The translations under genes and the position numbers were made by a program. Below are positions 52,747 to 61,569 of a stretch of 64,000 nt of DNA, in pieces. The stretch comes from an uncultured Bacteroidales bacterium (lineage in GTDB: Bacteria > Bacteroidota > Bacteroidia > Bacteroidales > F082). The number at the start of each line of letters is the position of its first letter. Position 1 is the first letter of the stretch. The DNA lies in NCBI GenBank assembly GCA_900318085.1, contig ONJF01000001.1, forward strand, positions 62,001 to 126,000. The letters are read 5' to 3'. The notes beneath the pieces were generated by a model that saw only the letters and a list, made by a program, of their open reading frames with translations, was not told the origin of the DNA and ran no database searches.

Positions 52747-53856
52747 ATGAAAAGAATGGTTTTGCTTTGTTTTGTCTGTTTTGTGATTACAAACATGGTT
52801 TTTCCCCAGGATGTTCCTGTTCGCATTGCCTTCTGGAACATGGAGAATTTCTTCGACCCTTTTGTGGACAGCACCAAGACTTACAATGCCTTCACCGAGG
52901 ACGGCATGCAACATTGGACGAAAACCCGTTTTTACCGTAAGCGCAACAACATGTACAAGGCCATCCTGGCCATGTCGGAGAACCGTCCGTTGGGCATCCT
53001 CGGCATGTGTGAGGTGGAGAATGAGTATGTGCTGAATGCCCTCTTTGAGCAGACCCCGCTCAAGAAGCATAACTACCGTATAGTGCATTACGAAGGGCCC
53101 GACAAGCGCGGCATCGATCCAGCCATCGCGTATTCCCTAGACCATTTCCAACTGGTGGAGAGCGCGGTGATTCCTTATTATAATCCAGAAGACACAGCCT
53201 ATCATTCGAGGGATATCCTGTATGCGAAGTTCGTTGCAGTAGAAGGCGGCGTTTCGACAGGCTCAACGACCGCAATATCTAAGGTCCCTGAGCCTGTCGA
53301 AGGGCCGATTCAAACCGCCGACACCTTCCATGTCTTCGTCAATCACTGGCCATCGCGTTACAGCGGCGAGTTGGAGACGGTAGGTTCGCGCTCCTGCTCG
53401 GCGGCCATCCTGCGCGCCAAGGTCGACTCGATTGTTGCCGCGGCGCCCGAAGGCTACCAGCCCAAAGTCATCATGATGGGCGACTTGAACGACTGTCCCA
53501 CCGATCCCAGTGTCTACGATGTGCTGCGGGCGCGTCATCCCAGCGAGAGGGAAGCTGGCTGCCTCTTCAACTTGTTCGGCAAAAACGAAGACCTGGGCTT
53601 TGAAGGCACCTTGAAGCATCAGGCCGATTGGCAGATTTTTGACCAGATTATCGTTACGGAAGGCGTGATGAATGACGGGGAAGGCCTTCATTATCAAGAA
53701 GGAAGCGCCCGTATCTTCCATGCCGACTTCATGTTGGAGGACGACGAGACCTATCACGGCAAGAAACTCTTCCGCACCTACATCGGACCGCGCTACTTCG
53801 GCGGCTTCAGCGACCACCTCCCAGTCTACATCGACTTGATCCGTAATAACCCATGA
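52747..53856 (+). CDS. Endonuclease/exonuclease/phosphatase family protein
   Basis: 369 aa from ATG 52747, which begins the signal peptide MKRMVLLCFVCFVITNMVFPQ; an upstream in-frame start at 52720 overlaps the promoter. Motifs of the EEP superfamily: IAFWNMENFFD, GMCEVENEYVL, FVNHWPSRYSG, MMGDLNDCPTDPSVYD and the final GGFSDHLPVYID with catalytic His. Secreted metal-dependent nuclease or phosphodiesterase; substrate unknown. Residues about 169-186 (VSTGSTTAISKVPEPVEG) are encoded by a palindromic element inserted in frame. Confidence 0.9.
   Translation: MKRMVLLCFVCFVITNMVFPQDVPVRIAFWNMENFFDPFVDSTKTYNAFTEDGMQHWTKTRFYRKRNNMYKAILAMSENRPLGILGMCEVENEYVLNALFEQTPLKKHNYRIVHYEGPDKRGIDPAIAYSLDHFQLVESAVIPYYNPEDTAYHSRDILYAKFVAVEGGVSTGSTTAISKVPEPVEGPIQTADTFHVFVNHWPSRYSGELETVGSRSCSAAILRAKVDSIVAAAPEGYQPKVIMMGDLNDCPTDPSVYDVLRARHPSEREAGCLFNLFGKNEDLGFEGTLKHQADWQIFDQIIVTEGVMNDGEGLHYQEGSARIFHADFMLEDDETYHGKKLFRTYIGPRYFGGFSDHLPVYIDLIRNNP
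53253..53301. repeat. TTCGACAGGCTCA palindrome inside a coding sequence
   Basis: TTCGACAGGCTCA (53253-53265) is exactly complementary to TGAGCCTGTCGAA (53289-53301). The 49-nt element keeps the EEP reading frame open. The words GGTCCCTGAGCCTGTCGAAG are of a type often seen between genes in Bacteroidota (from memory). Confidence 0.9.
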
Positions 53857-53861
53857 TTTGC

Positions 53862-53962
53862 CCCTTTCACATTCCACATTCTTCATTCATCATTCCGCAT
53901 TGACTCCGTCGAATGCTTCGCATTTCATCATTCCGCATTCATCATTCATCATTCCACATTCA
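53862..53962 (-). repeat. CATTCCGCATTCATC word repeat
   Basis: Reverse complement of the GAATG words at 10127-10201, with a small hairpin GAATGCTTCGCATT in the middle. Fills the gap between the EEP gene and the EamA gene. Confidence 0.82.
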
Positions 53963-53973
53963 AAAAAAATCCC

Positions 53974-53981
53974 TACTTTTG
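53974..53981 (+). promoter_or_regulatory. -7 box for the EamA transporter gene
   Basis: TACTTTTG, 25 nt before the ATG at 54007, just downstream of the word repeat. Confidence 0.55.
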
Positions 53982-54006
53982 CAGCCGCTATTAAAACACA
54001 CACATC

Positions 54007-54918
54007 ATGTGGGTAGTCCTTTCTTTGATTTCAGCCTTCCTGCTGGGCTTCTACGACATCTTCAAGAAACAGACCGTCGTCAATAACGCCATCATCCCCG
54101 TCCTTTTCTATAGCACCTTGATCAGCGGACTCATGTTCGTGCCTTTTGTGCTGCTGTCTCAATTCAAGCCTTTCATCTTCGAAGGCGACTTCATGTCGAA
54201 ACTCTTCATCGAGCCGCTGACGGCACGACAGCATCTGCTCATCATGGGTAAGACGGCGCTCATCCTATGCTCTTGGATGTTCAGCTATTCGGCCATGAAA
54301 CACTTGCCCATCACTGTGGTGGGGCCTGTCAACCAGTTGCGTCCTGCCATCTCGGTCATCCTACTGTTCCTGATTTTCCAGGAGAAACTGACTTGGCTTC
54401 AGTGGACGGGCGTGGTGCTGGCCATCGTGTCGTTTTACCTCATGAACCGTTCGGGCAAGCTGGAAGGCATCCACTTCAAGTCGAACAAATGGGTGTATAT
54501 GCTGTTGGGTTCTGCCATTCTCGTGGCGTTGAGCGGTGTCTACGACAAGTTCCTGCTCAGCAAGGAAAGCATTTCGCCTGCCACCATCCAGGCTTGGTAT
54601 ACCATCTATGACTTTCTCATGATGGCGGTGTTGTTCTTCCTCATCTGGTTGCCGAAACGCAAGGAACAACCCTTTGAATGGCGTTGGGGCATCGTGGCCA
54701 TGGCCGTTTTCGTCACGGTGGCCGATGTCATCTATCTTACCGGCCTGAAACAAGAGGCGGCCGTGGTGGTACTCATTCCACTTATCCTCTATGGCGTGCG
54801 TCTTGTCGTGTCGTTTGTCTATGGCATCTTTGGTTTCAAGGAGCAGAACATCCGCAGCAAGATCATCCCGCTGTTGATGGTGTTGGCGGCACTAGTGTGT
54901 TTGTGCCTGAAGGCATGA
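54007..54918 (+). CDS. EamA/DMT-family transporter
   Basis: 303 aa with about ten hydrophobic helices in two EamA-like halves. Features: MWVVLSLISAFLLGFYDIFK at the start, MFSYSAMKHLPITVVGPVNQ then LRPAISVILL at the end of the first half, and VYLTGLKQEAAVVVLIPLIL-like and FKEQNIRSKIIPLLMVLAAL segments in the second. Drug/metabolite superfamily exporters move small metabolites; the substrate is unknown. A palindromic repeat element follows directly. Confidence 0.88.
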   Translation: MWVVLSLISAFLLGFYDIFKKQTVVNNAIIPVLFYSTLISGLMFVPFVLLSQFKPFIFEGDFMSKLFIEPLTARQHLLIMGKTALILCSWMFSYSAMKHLPITVVGPVNQLRPAISVILLFLIFQEKLTWLQWTGVVLAIVSFYLMNRSGKLEGIHFKSNKWVYMLLGSAILVALSGVYDKFLLSKESISPATIQAWYTIYDFLMMAVLFFLIWLPKRKEQPFEWRWGIVAMAVFVTVADVIYLTGLKQEAAVVVLIPLILYGVRLVVSFVYGIFGFKEQNIRSKIIPLLMVLAALVCLCLKA

Positions 54919-54921
54919 TTT

Positions 54922-55061
54922 GAGATTCCCGCTGCGGGAATGGAGGCTTGTTTTTTTTCATCATCTTGCGGCGGCCTGTTATGTTTATTGTTAACAGAAA
55001 TTCCTACGGCCGCCGCGAAATAAGCTAACGGCAGGGCTCCATTCCCCTGCAGGGGAATCTC
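54922..55061. repeat. GAGATTCCC/GCGGCGGC palindromic element, copy 3
   Basis: The best-preserved copy: GAGATTCCC (54922-54930), GGGAATGGAG (54936-54945), GCGGCGGC (54968-54975), GCCGCCGC (55009-55016), CTCCATTCCCC (55037 on) and the closing GGGGAATCTC (55052-55061). Confidence 0.88.
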
Positions 55062-55131
55062 TTTAATGGAATTGTTACCTTGAAAAAAAGCGTTTTTCAG
55101 TGAAAAAATAGTAGCGTATATGGATTTTCCA

Positions 55132-55139
55132 TATATTTG
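55132..55139 (+). promoter_or_regulatory. -7 box for the acyl-CoA synthetase gene
   Basis: TATATTTG, 30 nt before ATG 55170. Confidence 0.6.
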
Positions 55140-55169
55140 CAACTTTATTGAAACGAGATCTTTTTGGAT

Positions 55170-56939
55170 ATGGAAATCAAAAGAGTATTTGATCTTCTCG
55201 ACAATTATGTGGAGAAGTATCCCAACCAGCAGGTAGCCCTTGCTGGCAAGAAGAATGGACAATGGGTGAACTACAGCTCGCAGTCCTATAAGGAACAATC
55301 TGATACATTGAGTTATGCCCTCATCGAGTTGGGCATTGAGAAGGGCGACAAGGTGGCTATGATCCTCACCAACCGTCCCGAATGGAACATGCTTGACATG
55401 GCCATCAGCCAGGTGGGCGCCATCACCGTGCCGGTCTATCCCACCATCAGCGAGGAGGACTACCGTTACATCCTTCACGACTGCGATGCCAAGATGGTCA
55501 TCATCGACGGGCTCAGCGTGATGAACAAGGTAAGCAACATCCTGCCCGATGCTCCCAATGTGAAGATGGTCTACACCATGGTCGACCGCGAGAAATATCC
55601 TTATTTCGACCAACTTCTCCAACTCGGCAAGGACCATCCCCATGTCGAAGAACTGGCTGCCCGTAAGGCTGCCGTTGATGAGATGGAGTGTGCCACCATC
55701 ATCTACACCTCGGGCACCACGGGAACGCCCAAGGGCGTGATGCTCTCGCACCACAACCTGATGAACCAGTTCCCGAACTTCCACTACACCATCAGCGATA
55801 CTTCGAACAAGGCTTTCAGTTTCCTGCCGGTGTGCCATGCCTATGAGCGCGCACTCAACTACTGCTACCAGTATCGTGGCATGTCTATCTACTACGCCGA
55901 GAGTCTGGGTACCATCGCCAACGACATGCGCGAGGTGCATCCCACGATGATGTGCGCCGTGCCGCGTGTGCTCGAACGTTTCTATGACGCCATCCTGCAG
56001 TCGGGCAAGAAGCAGAAGGGCATCAAGAGAAGCATCTTCTTCTGGGCCGTGCGCCTAGGCGAACGCTACAAGATCGATTCTGTCAGCCGACATTGGTTCT
56101 ATGATTGGAAGCTGGGTATTGCCGACAAGTTGGTATACGCCAAAATCAGACAGGGGATCGGTGCCGACAACTTCGACATCATCGTGTCGGGTGCCGCCGC
56201 CATCTCACAAAAGATTGCCGGTTTCTTCTCGGCCATCAAGATGCCGGTCTTTGAAGGCTATGGCCTCACCGAGACATCTCCCGTCATCGCCGTCAGCAAC
56301 CGCAACCCGCATGGTCGTGAGGTGGGCTATGTGGGCCAACCGCTACCTGGCACCGAGGTGAAGATTGCCGATAACGGCGAAATCTGCTGTCGTGGCCACA
56401 ATGTGATGATGGGCTACTACAAACAACCCGAACTTACCAAGGAGGTCATCGACGAGGAAGGCTGGTTCCACACAGGCGACATGGGCGAGTTTGACCAATA
56501 CAACCGCCTGAAGATCACAGGTCGTATCAAGAGCCTCTTCAAGACCTCGGGCGGCAAATACATCAACCCCGATGTCATCGAAGCCAAGTTCTGCGCCTCC
56601 AAGTTGATTGAGAACATCCTTGTGGTGGGCGAGAACCAGAAGTTCGCTGGCGCCCTCATCATCCCGAGCTTTGGCGACCTCAAGGCCTGGTGCGCCGAGG
56701 AGAAGATCCCCTACACCACCAACGAGGAGATGATTAAAAACGCTGAGGTGCTCAAACGCTTTGCGAAGGAAGTCAATGAACTGAACAAGGGCTTGGGCGA
56801 GACCGAGAAGATCAAGAAGCATGTGCTGCTCGCCGACGAGTGGAGCATCGGCAACGGCTTGCTGACGCCCACGCTCAAGGTCAAGCGTAAGATCATCATC
56901 GCTAAGTACAAGGACATCATCGACAAGATGTTCGAATGA
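55170..56939 (+). CDS. Long-chain acyl-CoA synthetase (AMP-forming)
   Basis: 589 aa from ATG 55170 (a TTG two codons earlier is in frame). Activates fatty acids to acyl-CoA through an acyl-AMP. AMP-binding signature TIIYTSGTTGTPKGVMLSH (about 178-196), FLPVCHAYERAL, YGLTETSPVIA, GWFHTGDMGEFDQYNRLKIT and GRIKSLFKTSGGKYINPDVI, the last including the fatty-acid-type motif. Soluble or membrane-associated. Stands alone between two repeat-rich gaps. Confidence 0.93.
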   Translation: MEIKRVFDLLDNYVEKYPNQQVALAGKKNGQWVNYSSQSYKEQSDTLSYALIELGIEKGDKVAMILTNRPEWNMLDMAISQVGAITVPVYPTISEEDYRYILHDCDAKMVIIDGLSVMNKVSNILPDAPNVKMVYTMVDREKYPYFDQLLQLGKDHPHVEELAARKAAVDEMECATIIYTSGTTGTPKGVMLSHHNLMNQFPNFHYTISDTSNKAFSFLPVCHAYERALNYCYQYRGMSIYYAESLGTIANDMREVHPTMMCAVPRVLERFYDAILQSGKKQKGIKRSIFFWAVRLGERYKIDSVSRHWFYDWKLGIADKLVYAKIRQGIGADNFDIIVSGAAAISQKIAGFFSAIKMPVFEGYGLTETSPVIAVSNRNPHGREVGYVGQPLPGTEVKIADNGEICCRGHNVMMGYYKQPELTKEVIDEEGWFHTGDMGEFDQYNRLKITGRIKSLFKTSGGKYINPDVIEAKFCASKLIENILVVGENQKFAGALIIPSFGDLKAWCAEEKIPYTTNEEMIKNAEVLKRFAKEVNELNKGLGETEKIKKHVLLADEWSIGNGLLTPTLKVKRKIIIAKYKDIIDKMFE

Positions 56940-56943
56940 TATT

Positions 56944-56970
56944 GTAGAGACGGTGTGCACACCGTCTCTG
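56944..56970. repeat. GTAGAGACGG..CCGTCTCT palindrome, copy 2
   Basis: AGAGACGGTGTG/CACACCGTCTCT, a perfect 24-bp palindrome 4 nt after the stop of the acyl-CoA synthetase gene. Confidence 0.85.
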
Positions 56971-56981
56971 CCCAAGAACAA

Positions 56982-57014
56982 ATGGCCGCTTCAACCTCGT
57001 GTTGGAGCGGCCAT
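56982..57014 (+). terminator. Strong hairpin after the acyl-CoA synthetase gene
   Basis: ATGGCCGCT (56982-56990) pairs with AGCGGCCAT (57006-57014), extended inside by TCAAC/GTTGG with imperfect pairing. No clear T run, so termination is tentative. Confidence 0.5.
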
Positions 57015-57093
57015 AGTCGTTTATAAAATTGTTATTAAATACGAAAAACTAAAAATAGGTAATTTTACGGATAGACAATTCGTATTTTTACCT

Positions 57094-57101
57094 TATATTT
57101 G
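57094..57101 (+). promoter_or_regulatory. -7 box for the T9SS cargo gene
   Basis: TATATTTG, 69 nt before ATG 57171. Confidence 0.55.
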
Positions 57102-57170
57102 TCTCGTCGAATAGTGTTCATCTATTCAACAATTTATGAACATTATGTATCTAACAAAAATCAAATCATT

Positions 57171-59336
57171 ATGAAAAAAATTGTACTATTCATTATGTCG
57201 TTGATAGCCTTCACTGGCATGGCTTTGGCCCAAGATGTATACACTGCGAGTTCTACTAGTAACGATGTAAGTACTGAAAACTCTACCGTCTTCAAGAACG
57301 GAGAACTGCTTTATTCTCAAGGCGATGACCCCTCTTTTTATCACATGTCCAATGATGTGCTTTGCCTTGATGGCAATGTGTATTGGGTGGATTATTATTA
57401 CAATACGAATACGGGTGAAAAACACGGCAATGTCTACAAAAATGCCAATCCTTATCTGGTGAATGAAGATGGCACTTGCGTCAAAGCGTTGTTTACCGAT
57501 GGCACTGATGTCTATGCCGCTGGTTATAAGATCGTCAACACGGTCAAAAAACCCGTAGTATGGAAGGGTACTTCATCTACTCCTATCATCTTGTTTGACA
57601 CAGGTGGCAACGAAGGTTGGATCGACAAGGCGGTAATTGACAACGGCATCATCTATGCCTGCGGACTGAAGTACAATGGCAACGATTATGAAGGCGTAGT
57701 ATGGGACTCCAACAATGGAGAGATTCTGAACTTCGGCGAAGATGTTAGTGCCGACGACATAGTTTATTACAATGGCAGCGTCTATACCGTTGTCAACCAA
57801 CGCTCAAATGAGTGGAAGACATGGGTGTACTGCGATGCCTACGAACTTTACGCGTTGACCGGTCAAGGTGTTTGCTCTTCAATAAGCATTGACGCAGGTG
57901 ATATCTATGTGTTTGGTGCAGACCAGAGCATTGCCAAAGTGTGGAAAAACGGAGTTGTCTTGTACGAACATCCTGAATTGAATGATTACTATAATGATAT
58001 TGTGGCCAATAGTACAGGTGTTTATTATTTGACAGACCATTCTGTATTCAAAGACGGAGTCATACAATTTGAAGGCGAACATAACATCGCTATGTTCGTC
58101 GATGTCGATTGTAAGAATTATACCGCCCGTAACCTGCCTTATTATGAGAGTTTCGAGACAGGAACAACGGATTGGAAATGTTGGGCTCAAATGGATTTCG
58201 ACCAGCAAAACGAAGGCTATGCTTCCTACTGGCAAAGGATAGGGCAGGATGGAGCTGTTAGTCCCGCTTCAGATCAATATTGCGCCATGCATAGATTCAA
58301 CAGCAACTACAATCAAGATGGTTGGCTAACCACTCCGCTCATTAATATTCCTGCAGGCGGCAGTGTCACGATGACATTCAAGACCTATGAACGGTATTCC
58401 AGCGACTATGGTTATGAAGGCGTTTGGGTGATTGAAGGCGGACATAAAGCCAGTGCTGAAGTTTGGACACAAACCGAGCCTTCGGACGAATGGAAGACGG
58501 TCACCATCGACCTCTCTGCCTATCAGGGAAATGATGTTGAAATCGATTTCAGATACAGCGGCGCAAACGCCCATAGCTGGTACATCGACGATATCATGAT
58601 TGTTTCGGATTATCAACCTTGTCCGCCCGTCATCGCACCTTATGTCGAGCATTTCGACACAGGTTTGGGCGAATGCATGTATGTCTTGGATGCCGACCAT
58701 GACGGAACCTGTTGGCAATGGAATGCAATGTATCAGGCGGCCATCCATCCTCGTGGGGTAAACATTAGCCAAGAGGGAGGCTTGTGTACACCGAGAATCG
58801 CTCTTTCGGCAGACAAGTCGTACCAGCTGAAATTCGACTATCGTACGATATTGCCCAAGGGTGAATCGTGGAAAACGGTGGAGTACAGCGTTTGGATGAT
58901 GGTGGACGGTAATGGCCTCAACAATCTTGAAGATTTTAACGAGATATGGAGAAAAAACTTCATCACGGAAACCAATGAATTTGAGACCGTGACGATTGAC
59001 CTCGCACCTTATTCAGGCCATATGGTACAGTTCGCTTTTTCTTACGAGGGCTTCGAAGCGTTTATGTGGCTTCTCGACAATATTGAGGTGGTGGAGAAAA
59101 CAGGCGTGGATGAGAACGGGAGCAATGGCCTCGCCGTTTATCCCAACCCCGCCTCTGACCGCATCCGCATCGAAGGTCTTGAGGCCGACAGCGAGGTGCA
59201 GATCTACAACGCCATTGGCGAACTGGTCAAGACGGTGAAGGCCGAGGCCAATGGCGAAATCAACATCGTTGAGTTGGCCAAAGGGCTTTATCTTGTGCGC
59301 TGTGGCGCGGCTACTATGCGTTTTGTGAAGGAATAA
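57171..59336 (+). CDS. T9SS-exported protein with propeller-like and jelly-roll domains
   Basis: 721 aa. The frame is open from 57099, but ATG 57171 gives the signal peptide MKKIVLFIMSLIAFTGMALA. Residues about 25-310 carry repeats like DVYAAGYK...PVVWKGTSS and GIIYACGLKYNGNDYEGVVW, a beta-propeller-like pattern. Two choice-of-anchor J domains follow (NLPYYESFETGTTDWKCW; APYVEHFDTGLGECMYV). The C-terminal 70 residues are a type A T9SS sorting domain: GLAVYPNPASDRIRIEG, VQIYNAIGELVKTV, LAKGLYLVRCG. It is the only intact secreted protein here with a classic T9SS signal. Confidence 0.92.
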   Translation: MKKIVLFIMSLIAFTGMALAQDVYTASSTSNDVSTENSTVFKNGELLYSQGDDPSFYHMSNDVLCLDGNVYWVDYYYNTNTGEKHGNVYKNANPYLVNEDGTCVKALFTDGTDVYAAGYKIVNTVKKPVVWKGTSSTPIILFDTGGNEGWIDKAVIDNGIIYACGLKYNGNDYEGVVWDSNNGEILNFGEDVSADDIVYYNGSVYTVVNQRSNEWKTWVYCDAYELYALTGQGVCSSISIDAGDIYVFGADQSIAKVWKNGVVLYEHPELNDYYNDIVANSTGVYYLTDHSVFKDGVIQFEGEHNIAMFVDVDCKNYTARNLPYYESFETGTTDWKCWAQMDFDQQNEGYASYWQRIGQDGAVSPASDQYCAMHRFNSNYNQDGWLTTPLINIPAGGSVTMTFKTYERYSSDYGYEGVWVIEGGHKASAEVWTQTEPSDEWKTVTIDLSAYQGNDVEIDFRYSGANAHSWYIDDIMIVSDYQPCPPVIAPYVEHFDTGLGECMYVLDADHDGTCWQWNAMYQAAIHPRGVNISQEGGLCTPRIALSADKSYQLKFDYRTILPKGESWKTVEYSVWMMVDGNGLNNLEDFNEIWRKNFITETNEFETVTIDLAPYSGHMVQFAFSYEGFEAFMWLLDNIEVVEKTGVDENGSNGLAVYPNPASDRIRIEGLEADSEVQIYNAIGELVKTVKAEANGEINIVELAKGLYLVRCGAATMRFVKE

Positions 59337-59339
59337 AGA

Positions 59340-59413
59340 CACGATGGCTTATGACAATGGCCTATGGCTTGTCCTCTGTAGGATAGCCATAGGCCATTTG
59401 CTATATGCCATAG
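59340..59413 (+). repeat. ATGGCCTATGGCTT word repeat
   Basis: Words ATGGCTTATG, ATGGCCTATGGCTT and their complements AGCCATAGGCCAT, ATATGCCATAG lie between the T9SS cargo gene and speA. Confidence 0.7.
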
Positions 59414-59425
59414 TCCCAATAAAGA

Positions 59426-61312
59426 CTACTCCAAATAGGTATATCCGTACAAGCCCGAGCGGTAGTTGGAAAGGAACTCTTTGCCCTCTTCAACGGAAAT
59501 CTTGCCTTCCTTCACGCACTTGGTGACCCAGGTCTCCACCGTGCGGACGAGTTTCTTCGGGCTGTATTGTACATATTCGAGCACATCGGCCACGGTCTCG
59601 CCATCGATGACTTGGTCGATGTAGTAGCCTTTCTCGTCGACCGAGATATGCACGGCGTTGGTGTCGCCAAACAGGTTGTGCAAGTCACCCAAAATCTCTT
59701 GATAGGCACCCACGAGGAAGACACCGATATAATAATGCTCCTTGTCGCTGAACGAGTGAAGCGGGATGGTGTGCTGCGTTGACTTGGCGACGAAGTTGGT
59801 GATCTTACCATCGCTGTCGCAGGTGATGTCCTGCAAGGTGGCTAAATGGGTCGGGTTTTCATCAAGCCTTTGAATCGGGATGATGGGGAAGAGTTGATCG
59901 ATGGCCCAGAGGTCGGGCAGCGACTGGAACAACGAGAAGTTGCAGAAGTATTTGTCGGCAAGCAGCTTGGGTAGTGAGGTGAAGTCCTCGGGCACGCGCT
60001 TCAGGCTGTTGGCGATGTGGTTCACTTCGCGGGCGATGCTCCAGAACAATCTTTCAATTTTGGCGCGCGACTTGAGGTCGAGCAGGCCGAGGCTGAACAG
60101 GTTGAGAGCCTCTTCGCGAATCTCCTGGGCATCGTGCCATATCTCCAAAGAGGAGCTCTTGGTGAGTTCGTCCCATGACTCGTAGAGTTCCTTGATGAGT
60201 TCATGGTCGCCTTCTTCGGGCTCTTCGTCGTCGTCCCATTCGGGCAGCGAGGTCTTCTCCAGCACCTCGAAGATGAGCACGGAGTGGTGTGCCGTTAAGG
60301 CGCGACCTGACTCGCAGATGACATTGGGGTGGGGGAGTTCGTTCTTGTCGCAAGCATCGACGATGGTGTAAATGGCGTTGTTGGCGTATTCCTGGATGCT
60401 GTAGTTGACCGAGCTGGCACTGCTTGAGTTGGTGCCATCATAGTCGACACCGAGACCACCGCCCATGTCGACATATTCGATATGGTAGCCCATCTTGTAG
60501 AGTTGCACATAGAACTGTGCCGCCTCACGCAAGGCTACATTGATTTTCTTGATCTTGCTGACCTGGCTGCCAATGTGGTAGTGCACCAGTTTCAGACAGT
60601 CTTTCATGTCGTGCTCCTCGAGGAAGTCAAGGGCTTCGAGCAGTTCGGATGAGGTGAGGCCGAACTTGCTGCCGTCGCCGCCCGATTCTTCCCATTTGCC
60701 TGCGCCCGAGCTGGCCAACTTGATGCGTACACCCAGGTTAGGCGTGACCTTCAGACGTCGGGCGATTTTTGCCGTAATCTTCAGTTCATTGAGTTTCTCG
60801 ATGACGATGATGATCTTACGGCCCATCTTCTGGGCGAGCAAGGCGAGTTCGATGAATTCCTCGTCCTTATAACCATTGCAGACGATGAGCGAGTCGGAGT
60901 CGGTGCCAAGGGCGATGATGGCGTGGAGCTCGGGTTTGGAGCCAGCCTCGAGGCCGATGTTGCACTTCTTGCCGTGGCTGACGATCTCTTCGACCACGGG
61001 GCGCATCTGGTTCACCTTGATGGGCATCACCACGAAGTTCTGGCCATGGAACTCATATTCCTTGGCAGCCTCCTTGAAGCAGGAGTCGATTTTGTTGATG
61101 CGGTCGTCCAAGATGTCGGGGAAACGCAACAACATAGGAGCCGAGACATCGCGGAGCGACAACTCGTCAACCAGTTCCGGCAGGTCGACAGAGGCACAGC
61201 CTTCCTTGGGTGTCACGACCATGTGGCCTTTTTCGTTGATGGAAAAATAACTACCTCCCCAACCTTTTACGTTGTACAGGTCTTCGGAGTCTTCGATGCG
61301 CCATTTTCTCAT
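59426..61312 (-). CDS. speA: Biosynthetic arginine decarboxylase
   Basis: 628 aa, the usual length for SpeA. PLP enzyme converting arginine to agmatine for polyamine synthesis. N-terminal MRKWRIEDSEDLYNVKGWGG, PLP-binding Lys99 in MPIKVNQMRPVVEEI, GLEAGSKPELHAII, HYHIGSQVSKIKKI, VDMGGGLGVDYDGTNSSSAS and CESGRALTAHHS with the catalytic Cys-containing segment. No agmatine-processing gene lies nearby. Promoter box at 61341. Confidence 0.96.
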   Translation of the reverse strand: MRKWRIEDSEDLYNVKGWGGSYFSINEKGHMVVTPKEGCASVDLPELVDELSLRDVSAPMLLRFPDILDDRINKIDSCFKEAAKEYEFHGQNFVVMPIKVNQMRPVVEEIVSHGKKCNIGLEAGSKPELHAIIALGTDSDSLIVCNGYKDEEFIELALLAQKMGRKIIIVIEKLNELKITAKIARRLKVTPNLGVRIKLASSGAGKWEESGGDGSKFGLTSSELLEALDFLEEHDMKDCLKLVHYHIGSQVSKIKKINVALREAAQFYVQLYKMGYHIEYVDMGGGLGVDYDGTNSSSASSVNYSIQEYANNAIYTIVDACDKNELPHPNVICESGRALTAHHSVLIFEVLEKTSLPEWDDDEEPEEGDHELIKELYESWDELTKSSSLEIWHDAQEIREEALNLFSLGLLDLKSRAKIERLFWSIAREVNHIANSLKRVPEDFTSLPKLLADKYFCNFSLFQSLPDLWAIDQLFPIIPIQRLDENPTHLATLQDITCDSDGKITNFVAKSTQHTIPLHSFSDKEHYYIGVFLVGAYQEILGDLHNLFGDTNAVHISVDEKGYYIDQVIDGETVADVLEYVQYSPKKLVRTVETWVTKCVKEGKISVEEGKEFLSNYRSGLYGYTYLE

Positions 61313-61340
61313 TTCGCTTTGTTTTATTGGTTTTGGGCTG

Positions 61341-61348
61341 CAAAACTA
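61341..61348 (-). promoter_or_regulatory. -7 box for speA
   Basis: Plus-strand CAAAACTA is TAGTTTTG on the minus strand, 29 nt upstream of the speA start. Confidence 0.55.
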
Positions 61349-61390
61349 TTAAAAAAAATGTTTGTTGATGCGTTATTTGTGTTTTATGTC

Positions 61391-61398
61391 TAATTTTG
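61391..61398 (+). promoter_or_regulatory. Possible -7 box for the BadF gene
   Basis: TAATTTTG, 172 nt before the ATG at 61570. The intervening leader contains two strong hairpins. Confidence 0.35.
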
Positions 61399-61440
61399 CA
61401 CAAAATAATATGGGAAAGACAAACATAAGCCTTTTCCCTC

Positions 61441-61519
61441 ATGGCGGAGGAATATCCGCCATCCCCCAAGCGCGAAGACGAGTCTTACACGTTTGGGGAT
61501 TGCGGATCAAGCCCGCAAT
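61441..61519. repeat. Two hairpins in the BadF leader
   Basis: ATGGCGGA (61441-61448)/TCCGCCAT (61455-61462) and ATTGCGG (61499-61505)/CCGCAAT (61513-61519). The second shares the ATTGCGG..CCGCAAT core with the hairpin at 34428. Confidence 0.7.
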
Positions 61520-61569
61520 GAGGGATTAAGGATGTAGGCTAGTCGTTCCTCATCATAGATAATAACCGT

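Noticed and set aside
61313..61569. Riboswitch in the BadF leader
   Set aside because: Two hairpins are present, but they match dispersed palindrome types and no known riboswitch core was recognised.
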